Shown one piece after another: positions 8,432 through 19,918 of a stretch of DNA of 64,000 nucleotides. Within the stretch, counting starts at the first letter, position 1. Each line of letters opens with the position of its first letter. The DNA is from Syncephalis fuscata (Eukaryota; Zoopagomycota; Zoopagomycetes; Zoopagales; Piptocephalidaceae): contig JAHLTZ010000018.1 of NCBI GenBank assembly GCA_025786725.1, forward strand, positions 186,001 through 250,000, written 5' to 3'. The translations under genes and the position numbers were made by a program. The notes below the pieces were generated by a model. It was not told where the DNA came from, made no database searches, and worked only from the letters and a program-made list of their open reading frames with translations.

Positions 8432-11377
8432 TCATAAATTGATATTCTTAATTGCCGCTTCGGTGATTTGAGAGATAAGCTCTAATACAATACTGCCCAA
8501 TGTGCCGCAGGTCATGAATACCAAGCTAACTTGGCATATGACTCTGGGCCGCCACATTTCAGAGAATGCTCGGAAAGGCGGCAATACCGATGGAGGAAAG
8601 CGGGGCGATGCTATTGTTGAAGGCATAGGTGACGCCAGAGGCGATTCCATGCCATTAGCCGACTGGCCGTTATGGCCATACCAAGAAAGTGTGCGACGAA
8701 TCGAGTCCATACTTTGACGTATATTGGAACGAATGTTATTACTATTGGAGAACAATTCGGTGGGCGACAATGCTGGCCTATACAAATGCTGCGCACTCGG
8801 TATAGTCTTTAAATCATTCATCGATTTTGCGTGTGGACGACGAATCTCTGTTGGCGATAACATGCCATCCCCACTGGGGATGAAGGCCGACATTGCTTCC
8901 GCCAACTCTCTTTGGCTGAGGTTATGCACTTCAGGGGCAGAAGTGCGTCGATCCCGTGTTCTAACAGCAGCATCAGCAGCAGTAGTAGCTGTTGAGGAAT
9001 GCAGTATAGTTTCTTCCATATTACGCTCAACAGTCATGTCCCAGTCTGGTAGCGTTTGCGGTGATGTTGGCACTGACAAATGATGGCTTGATACAGGTGA
9101 GACAATGTTGAACGTAAGTCCATCGCCGCCGCTGCCATTATTCTTCAATGGTACAGAGGATGGTTGATGGTTTGCTTTGTTTTCCGCATTTGAATCATTG
9201 CTGCTTAATGACTCAATGTCAGCTGGTGTAATCGACGTATTGGACAATATAACTGCTGAATGTCCATTATCCTCCAATAAAGTGATCTTTGGTGTTGGTG
9301 GCATATCCGGCATATCTTCGCCAGCTTCGTCAACCTCTAACGGAGTCGGCAATAAATTAGACGCCATTGGATTGTTAAGTGATAAACGTGCTGGTATCTT
9401 CTTTGTTTTTGGAAGATGAGCAGGTGGTGCAAGTTCTGAATCAGGACAGTTATTGATCTGTACAGTGGGTATTTTTACTGCATTTATGTTAGTTACATGA
9501 ATAGCTAGTGTTATTATTTCAACTTACTTGAAGATGGTCGATGTACTGGACGCACTGATTTAAATCGTCGGTACAATAGATACATTACAAATGGTAGAAT
9601 AAAATTGACAGCTGATGTAAAGAATAGACTGGCCAAGTTCATTAATGTCATAATTAGATCGCCACTTTGGAATGGAATGGCCACAATCCATGGCAAAACA
9701 CCTGATAGAAAACCGGCCATAGCTAAACGGGAATAGGTGTGCATTAGTATTAAGCGAAACTATTGATGAATAGTATACTAACCTGGTCGAACTAATTCAG
9801 CATGGATTAAATTGTAGCGCACTACAATAGTAAATACTGGAATTGAAGTAATCAGCACAGCAATGGGGAATACATAGGATGAGATACGGATAAACATATT
9901 ATTGGGCAAAGCAGCTTCTAGAGCGCTTAGAATATCGCCTTGAGCTGGCAAATCTATGGCCATTGATCCTATAAATAAACAATTAGTATCATATACATAT
10001 ATATTGTTAAATGTATTACCAAGTACACCGAGCAGGATATAAAGTACAGTCGAAATACCAATTGACCACCAAATAGACTTTTTAGTTGATACTGTTGATT
10101 TCTACAAGATATAATAAAGGTTAATGCTTAGTATGGCTATTAATATACAAATATATTTTTTATTACCTTAGAATTAATCCAGGATGGCACAGTAGTGATA
10201 AATGCATAATTGAACAGTACAGTGCCTATCACTTGACCAAGATTTGAAGTGACCGCTGGTAGTCGTTCTGCAGATAGACCAAGTTCGCAGAAAGTGACCA
10301 TCCAACCAACAGTAATGACAATAAGACCACCCATGGATACTGATTGTTTACTGGTTAGTATATGAAACGTTATAGCTATTCTGTCACTTACGGATTTGAA
10401 CAATGGCATTATCAACAAGACGTAAAAAGCCCAATGGACCCACAATGCCTACAGCAATCTAAAGTAAATAAACAAATAGATTAATATTAGTACAGTTTAT
10501 ACATATAATTTAATTCAATTACCAGTAATCCAAAGGTGAAAAGCATATAAGCATCATTAAACGGTGAAGCATTGGCTGAAACAGTTTCGCCCATAGTTTG
10601 CATATCAACGCACAGCCATTGAACTTTTGGATAAATAGAAAGGCCACAGGTACGGCCAGCCAATGTAAGAATCATTCGATCCATACTCTGTAATAAAGTT
10701 AGTATCTTCTATTGTATTGATGGTCTATACACTCACCTGGATCGATAGAATGATGGAAGCAACATTAACGGTTTGTAGTGACAAGAATAGCCATATGTGT
10801 AGGGGTATACGCCACCGTTTGCTGAGAAAGGATTCGGCCAGCGATCCAAATTCAATTTGTTCCTATAGAGCATGTGTATGGTTAGTAATTTACACTTGAT
10901 TGTATACAATCACTTACATCAGGATGTCGACGTCTTGATTGATAAGACAAAACTTCACATACAAAAGATGAGGAAACTCCACTTAATATAGCAACAATAA
11001 TGAATGCCAGTGTTGGGCTATAATAATGCGATGTAGCAAGTAGCAATTATAAACGTATTGCATTAGGTAGCCAATAGAGTTAGTTATTTGTTGATAAAGG
11101 CCTATAATTTACTTACAAAAACCAGCCAGCATTCTGATACAGCAAAGGAATAGTGACAAGTCCTATTGTGGCACAGAAAGACGATAGAAACGTTAATATG
11201 TTAGTTGAAGCACGCCCAAAGCAACAAACAATACTTACCAGGACCGGTCATACTACCGACGAGTAGACTAACTCCGCCGGTAAACGTAAGACCTCCTTCG
11301 CTATCACCGTCCTGTTCGGTGGAGCTATTGCCGCCCAGCCATGAAGGCAAGTACTGACGTACGTTAGAAAAAACCAT
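8432..11377 (-). CDS. Amino-acid transporter of the AAAP (Aa_trans) family
   Basis: Eleven exons join in frame to 774 residues: 11239-11377, 11117-11162, 10918-11017, 10737-10862, 10523-10687, 10392-10458, 10167-10339, 10020-10101, 9783-9968, 9528-9722, 8432-9477. The first membrane segment carries the family-type glycine-rich start (GGVSLLVGSMTGPG, then LVTIPLLYQNAGW). About ten more hydrophobic segments follow in residues 45-420. The family moves amino acids with protons across the plasma or vacuolar membrane. The C-terminal 340 residues are unusual: a long disordered Ser/Thr/Pro/Asn-rich tail that ends in one further hydrophobic segment (SLVFMTCGTLGSIVLELI). I chose the methionine at 11377; an in-frame one at 11428 would add 17 hydrophobic residues and cannot be excluded. 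The substrate cannot be predicted. Confidence 0.8.
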
Positions 11378-11670
11378 AACTACGTAAAATAGGAATGCAA
11401 GAAGAATGCAAGAATGGAAGAAAACCAAAAAAGAACCAAATTTCTAATGTAGTATTTTTAAGTGGAGTTAAAATCGTGGAGGCAATGTTGTTTATAATTA
11501 AAGATAAGTATCTGCCACAAATGTTGCTATTTTTACGGGCTATAAATACGGCAAAGAAACTCGATGGTCGTGTGTGTGTATCATGTGTCCGTGTATGTAA
11601 TACCGGTTATAAATTCATCATCTCATTGGCATGAATAATACACTTTGAAACTTAATCAATCTTTATTATA

Positions 11671-12535
11671 TCATTATACAAGGAAAGAGATCTAACGTTG
11701 TATCAGCTTTTTCTTTTCCGTTAAACCGCAGCGTGCACCTGCCTTGGTAAATTAAGACTATTGGCTATACACGCCTTTACGTGCATATTCTCTTACGCTC
11801 TCTTACTCATGCTCATACATTGGACAAACTAAAACCAATATGAATCAAAGCTAAGGTGGCTCGCCTTGCGCAATGATGAACGTGAAAATTTTCTTGAAAC
11901 AATAAACAAGCATTTATTTCCCAAATCGCCGAGTGCATTGCATGTAGCAATCAGACTGGTTATTAAATGATCCCATTTAAGAGCACACTCTGTATTATGT
12001 ATCTGCGAAGGTACTTGACTGGTAATAAAATCAGCGTCTACTATCTATCCATTCTTAATGGCTAAGCTACTACTATATTTCAGTAAGACGGAGATGACAG
12101 GTGCAAATGAGTGGGGGTTAATATAGGTAACCAATAACTGTGGTTTTGTAAAATATGGCACCGTATATTCAAGCAATGCTCAGTCAGGCGATTCTATAAT
12201 TTTATTGTTCCTGTAGTACTTGCTAGACACGCATGTATGGACCCAAATCACACATAGAAACAATGAGCTTTTCATCAAACACACATGCCACACGAGCAAT
12301 ATGTTCCTTGCTAAAAGCACTTGGTGCTAAAAAAGATATACATACCTAAGTATAGTATTGGCATTCACGTTATAAGTATTGACGATATAGTTATAATTAT
12401 ATCAGCCAATAGTATTTGCATAATTCGTGCGACTGTTCATTACAATCAGTACTGCCGTGGTTTTGAAGGCTATCACTACGGTCGGTCAATGTCAACACAC
12501 AATTTTCTATTCCCGAATTGTGACTATCAAAACCG
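11671..12535 (-). pseudogene. Decayed NUS1 3'-end copy, arm 1 of an inverted repeat
   Basis: This segment is colinear with the NUS1 gene and its 3' flank at about 14960-15790, on the same strand. It includes the end of exon 1 (12422-12531), the exon 2 region with FSKEHIARVA, the region of exons 3 and 4, and the terminal RFGK plus stop (about 11917-11928). Coding exons carry stops and lost splice sites, so it cannot make protein. It also forms the left arm of an inverted repeat with 12540-13190. The two arms look more alike to each other than either is to NUS1, so one arm was probably made from the other after the first duplication. Confidence 0.75.
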
Positions 12536-12539
12536 TAAT

Positions 12540-13190
12540 GTCAAGTGCTTTTTGCAAGGGACATATCGCCTGTGTGGCACGTGTGTTTAGTGGAGAATCA
12601 ATTGTTTCAAATATGGATCAGTTCCATACATGTGTGTCTAGCAAGTACTACAGAAAACAATAAATTATAGAATCGCCTGACTAAGCATTGCTTGAATATA
12701 CGGTGCTATATTTTACAAAGCCACAGCTATTAATTACCTATGGTGGCCTTTATTCTTTCGTTACTTGGCAGCTTTGTCTTACAAGATTATAGCAAATAAC
12801 TTAGCTATTAAGAATGAATAGATAGTTGACACTGGTCTTATTACCCGTCAAATGCCTTCACAGGTACATAATATGGAATGCGCTTTTAAACAAATTATTT
12901 AATAACCAGTCTGATTGCTACATGCAATACACGCAATGATTTGGAAAATGAACATTCGTTTACTGTTTCAAGAAAATTCTTGTATTCATCATAACTCAGA
13001 GCAAACCACCTTAGCTTTGGTTCATGTTGGTTTTAGTTTGTCCAATGTATGAGCGCAAATAAGAAAGCGTAAGAGAATACGCATGTAAAGGCGTGTATAG
13101 TCAATAGTTTTAGTTTACCAAGGCAGGTGCATGCTGCAGTTTAACGGAAAAAAAGCTGATACAATGTTAGACTTCTTTTCTTGTATCGCT
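12540..13190 (+). pseudogene. Decayed NUS1 3'-end copy, arm 2 of an inverted repeat
   Basis: This is the reverse-orientation partner of the segment at 11671-12330. On the + strand it begins inside NUS1 exon 2 (SAFCKGHIACVARVF) and runs through the exon 3 and exon 4 regions into the 3' flank, matching arm 1 out to about 13187 (GCAGTTTAACGG against CCGTTAAACCGC at 11722). The exons are broken by frameshifts and stops, and the final RFGK motif is lost. About 200 bases of loop, the NUS1 exon 1 part of arm 1, separate the arms. Confidence 0.75.
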
Positions 13191-14344
13191 ATTTAATAAA
13201 AATTGGGTTCGTTAACTGGTTTTGATTGCCATATTTTATTAAATAAAAGTATTTAAAAAATAAGAAATAAATATGACTGTATTTAAAAAGCATCAGGCTA
13301 CAAAATGTAATGCCCTTTGATGTGAGCTGGCTTTAAGCATGTGGATGAAATTGTATTGGTTAGCTAATATTACTTTGATAATACCTTTATTTGCTATTCG
13401 TCACCAATTATCACAATTCAACCATAATAGACTAAATAACTTGTATAATACTAGTAGAAATAAATAATACTAAAATGCATACTTGATTTAAGTTTGACAA
13501 TTTATTATGCTTATTGTTGTTAAAATTATTAACACAAACTTCTTGCTAAAGCCATTTATTTCATTTAGTCATTTAAAATTGAAGGCAGGGCACGATTATA
13601 CTAAACTGCTGCACTTTTATTTCATTAATAATGACAAGGCATTTGAATATTGGCATTGAAATTATCTAGTGCCATACACAGATACTAACTGAAAAATCAC
13701 CGAGGCGTGAGACTTGTAGACCTTTCAGATGAGCGCAATAACATATTACTCAAATTAAATATACATTCTTTTTTAAAAGTTTTTATTTAAAAACCAAAAG
13801 TATGATACTATAAACATAAAAAATAACGATAATTTGCATGATATTATTGTGCTTTCAAAAATATATCAAATCAATAAAACGCAGCAATACTTGTTTAAAA
13901 AGCTAAAGAAATTATGCGTATTTAAAATATACGCAAATAGATTATATAACCAGAAATTACTTAATTAGCGTCTAGTTACAAATGTTGACACCGACCACAG
14001 TACTAGTCCAAGAAAATAATGCAATAATTAAACTTTCGATGCAATATTTCTTACCCACAACTGATTACTTGTCAGAAAAAAAAATACTGATAAATGAGAC
14101 GGTTTAGGTGGTGAAAAAAAGCGAAGGAAGTAGCCAATAAAAAGTTGATAGCGCATCCAAACAACACAGTTGTTAGACTGATCAGTATGCGCAAACAGCG
14201 GTAGTAATAATGGTAGGCTGTCCGCTATACTGACGCTGCATAATTGTTCAGCAATTATACTAGCAGTACTTTCTACATTGCTGCTGTCATATGTGTACAA
14301 CAGATGTACACGACGGATGTAATGGCTATATGTTACCAAAGTTG
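13191..14344. other. AT-rich intergenic region
   Basis: No gene was recognised between the inverted repeat and dispersed repeat copy 2. The 157-codon minus-strand frame at 14028-14501 runs into the dispersed repeat, has no recognisable domain and is probably chance. Confidence 0.4.
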
Positions 14345-14800
14345 TCTTGTATTTTGGTTTGTTATAGATCTGCAGCAGTTTATTGCAGACAAAGAATTGT
14401 AAAACATGATTTTTACAACATATACTCAATATAATATAAAACAAAAATAAAAATACACTTATTTTATTAATAAAAATGGCAATACTAACTATCGGAGTCA
14501 AAGAAGGTATTTTGTAAAAAAGATCAGATTACAAAAGAGCAATGCAAGTAAATAGCGTAAAAAGTACTTGTATTTAAACTAGTAGTCAGTTAACTACTGA
14601 TTCTATCTAGATATTATATATAGAATGTACAAATATATGTAATAGATATCTGTTATCAAGTGTAAAGAAAAGAATGGAAAGTGTAGTGACGTAGATTATG
14701 ATATGCGTTGTTAATATGAATGAATTAGTACTGATATCATTTGACATCAAAACTACTCATTATCATAGAACATGTTCATCAGTATAGTTGTGAGTATATT
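14345..14800. repeat. Dispersed repeat family A, copy 2
   Basis: This copy is nearly identical to the copy at 22260-22545 over the block from AGATTACAAAAGAGCAATGC to TTCATCAGTATAGTTGTGAG. It also matches copy 1 in the earlier block around TATAGATCTGCAGCAG. It keeps the central imperfect palindrome TAGTCAGTTAACTACTGA. It lies just downstream of the NUS1 gene. Confidence 0.75.
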
Positions 14801-15159
14801 AAAAGAACTAAATTACTATAATAAAAGCCATTTTATCATTAAGACTGCTCATTATCATAGAAGCGAATATAAGTAGTAAAAATAATTAATGTATTAAAAA
14901 ATCTTTAACATCAGTGCCATTTATTTTCACAAATTTAGAGAAATGTATATGTTTCTTCTTGTCTATTGAACAACAATGCACACCTGCCTTGGTAGACTAA
15001 ATCCACTGACTATATATACACACACCTAGACACGCGTATTCTCTTACTCTTTTTCACTTGTGCACATATACATTGAACAAGCTAAACCAATATGTACTAA
15101 TGCTAAAGCAGTCTGTTTCGCGTAGTGATAAACATAAAACTTGAACGATAAACGTTTGT

Positions 15160-16690
15160 TTATTTCCCAAATCGTTGAGTGCATTGCGCGTAGCGATACA
15201 GACCGGTTATTAAATGGTCCCGTTTAAGAGCACCTTCCATACTATGCACCTGTGAAGATACTTGACTGGCAATAAAACCAGTGTCAACCATCTATTCATT
15301 CTTAATAGCTAAGCTACTTACTATATTTCAGTAAGACGAAGATGCCAGGGCGCAAATGAGTGAAGACCATCATAGGTAATTAATAGCTGTGGCTCCGTAA
15401 AATATGGCACTGTATATTCAAGCAGTGATTAGTAAAGAAATTCTATACTTTTATTGTTCTCCCTGTAGTACTTACCGGACACACGCGTATGGAACCGATC
15501 CACATCCGGAACAATAGACTCTTCGCCAAATACACGGGCAACACGGGCAATATGCTCCTTGCCAAAAGCACTTGATGCTAAAAAGATGCGCATATCTATA
15601 TATAGTACAGGCATCCATGTTGTAAGTATTGACAATATAGCTATAATTATACCAGCCAGTAATACTCACCTGGTTCACGCAACTGATCATCATAATCAGT
15701 ACTGCCGTGGCTTTGAAGGCTATTACTACGGCCAGTTAATGCCAACAAATGGTCTTCTGTTCCCGAATTATAGCCATCTTGGTCATGGAAGCTACTATTG
15801 TCTCCAGACACAGGTGTAGCTGCACCACTTTTGGTAAAACGTTCAAGGGCTGGTGCTTCTAATACCATCCAACGCATTGTATGGCGTTTATTGTCACTGC
15901 CAAATACACGGCGTTCTGCTCTGGCTGTTGCCTTTCGTAGTCGATTCACTCTTGTTTGCCATAGACCGTCTCTAGTGCCATTGCCATCATCATCATCATT
16001 ATCTTGATTGCGTTTATTATGGTCATTGTCCTCTATATCCGGTGCATAAAGAGTCACTTGCTGAATACCTGCTGCTAAACACCAGCAAATCCAATCGGCC
16101 AGTTGATGAAGTGCCGCCTCTTCCTCGCTTAATGATACTGAAACGCCATGGATGCGTACACGGGTCATTTTATTCTGCCTGGATAAATCAGGCCGTTGTT
16201 TTTGTTGCGCAGTATGATCTGTGTCGTGGTGGCCACTACTACCATTGCTGCTAGTAGTTAGTGCACGAGCACAGGCCGCGGGTATTACGAGTGCCAGATG
16301 TTGTGGTCGTTTAGGGAGCGGTGCCGTTTCAGCTCTGATTTCAGCGGCCATCGTGTCGTTAATTGGTGATAGTTGTTGTTTCGCGTCGTTCAAGTTACCA
16401 GCACTCTCCTTGCCTTGTTGTATAGCAAGGAGACGTTGAAACTGTGTTGATAACTCGGATTTCAGCGTACTATAGCATTGTAGCATCCATACCAAACCGC
16501 TACAAACTGACAAGTAAAAGCATGCACAACAGGCCATCCAATAGGAGCCATTATCATCCTCAGGCTCTTTGCAATGGCGATCGCGGTAATTACGATCCGC
16601 TATAGACTCAAGCGAGTCATCTCCAGTCAAGATCGCAGCAGTCAAGCTGGATAAAGACTTTTGTGTGGTCGTGCCTGCAGTAGGCGTCAT
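15160..16690 (-). CDS. NUS1: NUS1-like subunit of dehydrodolichyl diphosphate synthase
   Basis: Four exons (15670-16690, 15476-15577, 15322-15409, 15160-15241) join in frame to 430 residues. The protein has an N-terminal region with one membrane segment (about residues 52-70), then RPQHLALVI (about 129) and LADWICWCLAAGIQQVTLY, the NUS1-type fold start. Further on are SSAFGKEHIARVARVF, EPQLLITYDG, PWHLRLTEIY and the C-terminal RFG, an RxG motif known to be needed for cis-prenyltransferase function. NUS1 pairs with the catalytic subunit (RER2/DHDDS type) at the ER to make the dolichol precursor used in glycosylation. The protein is longer than human NUS1 (about 290 residues) because of low-complexity Asn/Asp-rich and Ser/Gly-rich inserts in exon 1. 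The last intron uses an acceptor ending GCATAG at 15242-15243; the nearer CACAG would create a stop. Two decayed copies of its 3' end lie 2-4 kb away. Confidence 0.85.
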
Positions 16691-17021
16691 TACTCTACTA
16701 TACTGGCAATGATCTTTCTCGTTGCTTTATTCACGCTCAATGTCTGAATCTTTATAGAAACAGGCCGTTGTAAGATGTAGAAGAATAAAGAAAACACAAG
16801 TACACGATCGTTGTAGCTGGAAACGGAACAGCAAGCAATAAGCGTTTATGGCAAGGGAAAACAAACGATGGGCGACTAAGCCAAGACTCAACGACTTCAC
16901 CTTTTGACAGGCGCTTTAGCTACTAGGAAAACACATAAACATGTCTTTTACTCTCCTTCTATTACTTTTTTAGATTTTATTAATAGTATTAGAATCTATT
17001 CCTTTATTTATCCATTTTCAC

Positions 17022-17441
17022 GTGCCAGTGGCTATTGCATGTACTGGTGCCGATATACAATACCGCCTATTGTGTATCCGTTTATACTACAATGTGGTGC
17101 TATTGAACGTGAGTGGTCTATACAGTATGCTATCACTTCACTCTTGCCGTCCTCGACTATGTTGCTTTGGTGTACTTGGACTCATCTGTCTGACTGTACT
17201 CATTGCGATGACCCTTTATTTGCAAAAAGTAGAAACAGAAAACCTGCTATTACTTGGTAGGAAACAACCGGCTATGGAATCAACACAACAAGTCACGTCT
17301 TATCTATCGCCATTGACTGAAAACAAAGAACAAGCGTCGACATCGTGGTGGTGGCCACGATCAAATGGTTGGCGCGGTCAATCACTTGATATAAATGATG
17401 ACGATAGTAAGTGCAAGTATGGCATCCTAATAGACGATTAA
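17022..17441 (+). CDS. Possible small single-pass membrane protein (doubtful)
   Basis: This is an open frame of 139 codons. Its main feature is one strong hydrophobic segment (CCFGVLGLICLTVLIAMTLY, about residues 46-65) followed by a polar tail rich in Ser, Asn and Asp. A later methionine (MLSLHS, residue 35) would give a cleaner start. It lies between the divergent NUS1 gene and RCL1 on the same strand as RCL1. No family was recognised and no splice structure supports it. It could be a real short membrane protein or a chance frame in the 5' region of RCL1. Confidence 0.25.
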   Translation: MPVAIACTGADIQYRLLCIRLYYNVVLLNVSGLYSMLSLHSCRPRLCCFGVLGLICLTVLIAMTLYLQKVETENLLLLGRKQPAMESTQQVTSYLSPLTENKEQASTSWWWPRSNGWRGQSLDINDDDSKCKYGILIDD

Positions 17442-17761
17442 TCGTATTATAGAATGTACAGACGACTGCCGTGCACCACCATCTCGTCATCCATCCAAGC
17501 AATTGCTTGTATAGCTTAATTAACTATACTAATTCTGTTAACAGGCGTAATAATAACTAATAGAGTCTATTAACAAGTGCACTAATCATCAGCAAATTCT
17601 ATCAACAAATATATTAATTATCAATAAATTTTATTAACAAATGTATTAATTGTGTCTTTTATCCCATTATATAAATAAATAGATGTGACATGATTTTTTT
17701 TCTTTTTTTTTCTTAATTTTACCTTTTCAATCTATACTACAACGACGACTACGACCAGATC

Positions 17762-17945
17762 ATGTCGCTGTTGCGCTTTGAATCTCACGAATACTTTCGA
17801 CAGCGCTTGATTCTGGCCACGTTAAGTGGAAGACCGGTGCGTATAGACAATATTCGTTCTAATGACGACAACCCTGGTCTGCGTGGTAGGTAGCGCTGTT
17901 AGGCTACACTCGCTGGCTTATGAATAACCATATAAAGAAAATGGC

Positions 17946-17984
<39 letters not shown>

Positions 17985-19176
17985 TAAATAGACTTTGAGG
18001 CAGGCATACTACGTTTACTTGAAAAGGCTACCAATGGTTCAGTGATTGAAATAAGTTATACAGGTACAACAGTTGTTTATCGCCCAGGTTCATTGTTGGT
18101 GGACGAGTTCAACATGATTGCGGCACAGAACGCGGTATTGGCTACTACCTGGAAATGTTGGTAGCATTGGCACCTTTTACAAAGATACCATTCCACGCCA
18201 CACTTACAGGTATTACAAGTGACAATGTTGATTTATCGGTTAGTTGATAATAAATACTCATTACTTGCAGTATAATTTACTGATTACAATCTAGGTGGAT
18301 ACTATACGTACAGTCACTCTAGTTAACTTAAAACGATGGGGTCTAGATGTAGGCATTGAACTTAAGGTGATTGATACAACCAATCCACTATGAAGCCTAT
18401 TAATATGATGGTAGATTAATAAGCGTGGTGCACCACCCTTGGGAGGCGGTGAAGTAACCTTTCATTGCCCTAATGTACGTACATTAAAGCCTGTTCAATT
18501 TATTGATGAAGGAAAGATAAAGCGTGTACGTGGCATTGCATATTCCACTCGTGTATCGCCACAAACTGCCAATCGTATGGTTGATGCAGCCCGTAATATT
18601 CTTGGTGAATATGTACCCGATGTCTATGTATATACCGATCATTACAAAGGACAAGAAAGTGGCCGGTAATTAGCATACCATTTTAAATATTCAATATGTA
18701 ACTAACAAGTTTAACAGATCACCAGGTTTCGCTCTTTCTTTAGTGGCTGAATCAACGACCGGTGCACTATTATCAACCGAATTAGCAGCTGAGGCTGGTC
18801 AAACACCAGAAGAACTTGGTGAACGTGCTGCCTACATGCTATTACAAGAAATACGTCGTGGTGGATGCTTCGACGTGGCCCATCAATGGATTGTTTTATT
18901 ATGGATGGTATTATGTTCAGAGGATGTTTCTAAAGTACGACTGGGTCCATTAACACCTTTTACGTAAGTTATATGATTAATGATAAATTAATGAGCAATG
19001 ATCAATGATTACTAATTAATATTTTTATTTTATTTTCTATCAGAATACAATTTTTACGAGATATCAAAAAGGCTTTTGGCACCATATTCAAGGTGGTTGA
19101 AGATACCAAAACCGAAACATTATTATTAAGCTGTGTCGGTACCGGCTACACGAATGTTAACAAAAAGACCACTTGA
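17762..19176 (+). CDS. RCL1: RCL1, pre-rRNA processing factor of the RNA 3'-phosphate cyclase fold
   Basis: Six exons: 17762-17885, 17992-18238, 18295-18366, 18424-18665, 18718-18963, 19044-19176. The product begins with HEYFRQRLILATLSGRPVRI and continues through DFEAGILRLLEKATNGSVIE and KRGAPPLGGGEVTF to YSTRVSPQTANRMVDAAR. Later motifs are YTDHYKG, EDVSKVRLGPLTPFTIQF and SCVGTGYTNVNKK. This is the Rcl1 pattern; Rcl1 binds Bms1 and acts in cleavage of pre-18S rRNA in the nucleolus. A frameshift lies at about 18098: LLVG and HDCGTERGIGYYLE are in different frames, as if one G were lost from a GGG run. Corrected, the protein has 354 residues, close to the usual 365-375. The splice at 18366/18424 is the only canonical one seen and leaves ELK-RGAPP, about two residues shorter than relatives. 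Intron 1 contains an AAT microsatellite. Confidence 0.88.
17947..17985. repeat. AAT trinucleotide microsatellite in RCL1 intron 1
   Basis: About twelve ATA/AAT units sit inside the first RCL1 intron, just before the acceptor of exon 2. Confidence 0.9.
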
Positions 19177-19918
19177 TCATTTTTCTCTTTGTAACCATTT
19201 ACATCCATTAACCAACCAACCAATCAGCGCTAATAAAACAAGGGTATGTCCCCACTCTTTCCTGTCAACCACGCCCTCGCACCCAGGCCGAGATAATTTA
19301 AAAGCGCCCAACTCTCTTCCTTTTCCCCCACTGCTGCTGCTTTGGCTGCTAGTTGCCACACTGCTGCTCTCTAAAAGCATAAATAGGTTGTTACTACTGC
19401 TATTGCGGTCATTGTTTGATTGATAGTCTGGTCAAAGGAGCCCATCCTACTTGTTGTTATTGTTGTCGCTGTTGTTGTTGCTGCTGCTGCTGCATATAGG
19501 CACACACCAGCCAGCTATTGCCTCGTCTGTGCCTTATCGTCTATTTATCCTACGTTGACTATCACTTTGGTTGACACGCGCGCGCATCTTTGATTGTTCC
19601 TTTGAATTGACCAAGACGACAGTGAAAGGATTGTGACCTATTTCTGACCCTTATATCTTTTCTTTACTTGAATCGCTACCGCTTGTTATTCATTGAGCTT
19701 TATATTGTTGATTGGTGGCGATTAGTGCCCATAGTCGATAATACACGAGGCGATCAGCGTGGTGTGTGTATGTGTGTGTATGCGAAAGTGTTAAACTGAA
19801 AAGGTGTGTATGTATCTATATGCATATGGATATTTATGGATACAGTAACAACGATAACAACAATATTAATGACAAACATATAATAAATAGCGAAAATTAG
19901 TACACTCGTAATAATAAC
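19177..19918. other. Intergenic region / probable 5' leader of the TFIIA gene
   Basis: No exon was recognised. The stretch is richer in C and G than most gaps and contains short TTG/CTG runs (about 19444-19493). It probably holds the RCL1 terminator and the TFIIA promoter and leader. Confidence 0.4.

Noticed and set aside
12321-12663. Two overlapping plus-strand frames of 78-89 codons
   Set aside because: They are pieces of the decayed NUS1 inverted repeat (arm 2 and the loop), not an independent gene.
14028-14501. 157-codon minus-strand frame
   Set aside because: It runs into dispersed repeat copy 2, has no recognisable domain and is not conserved in the other copies of that repeat.
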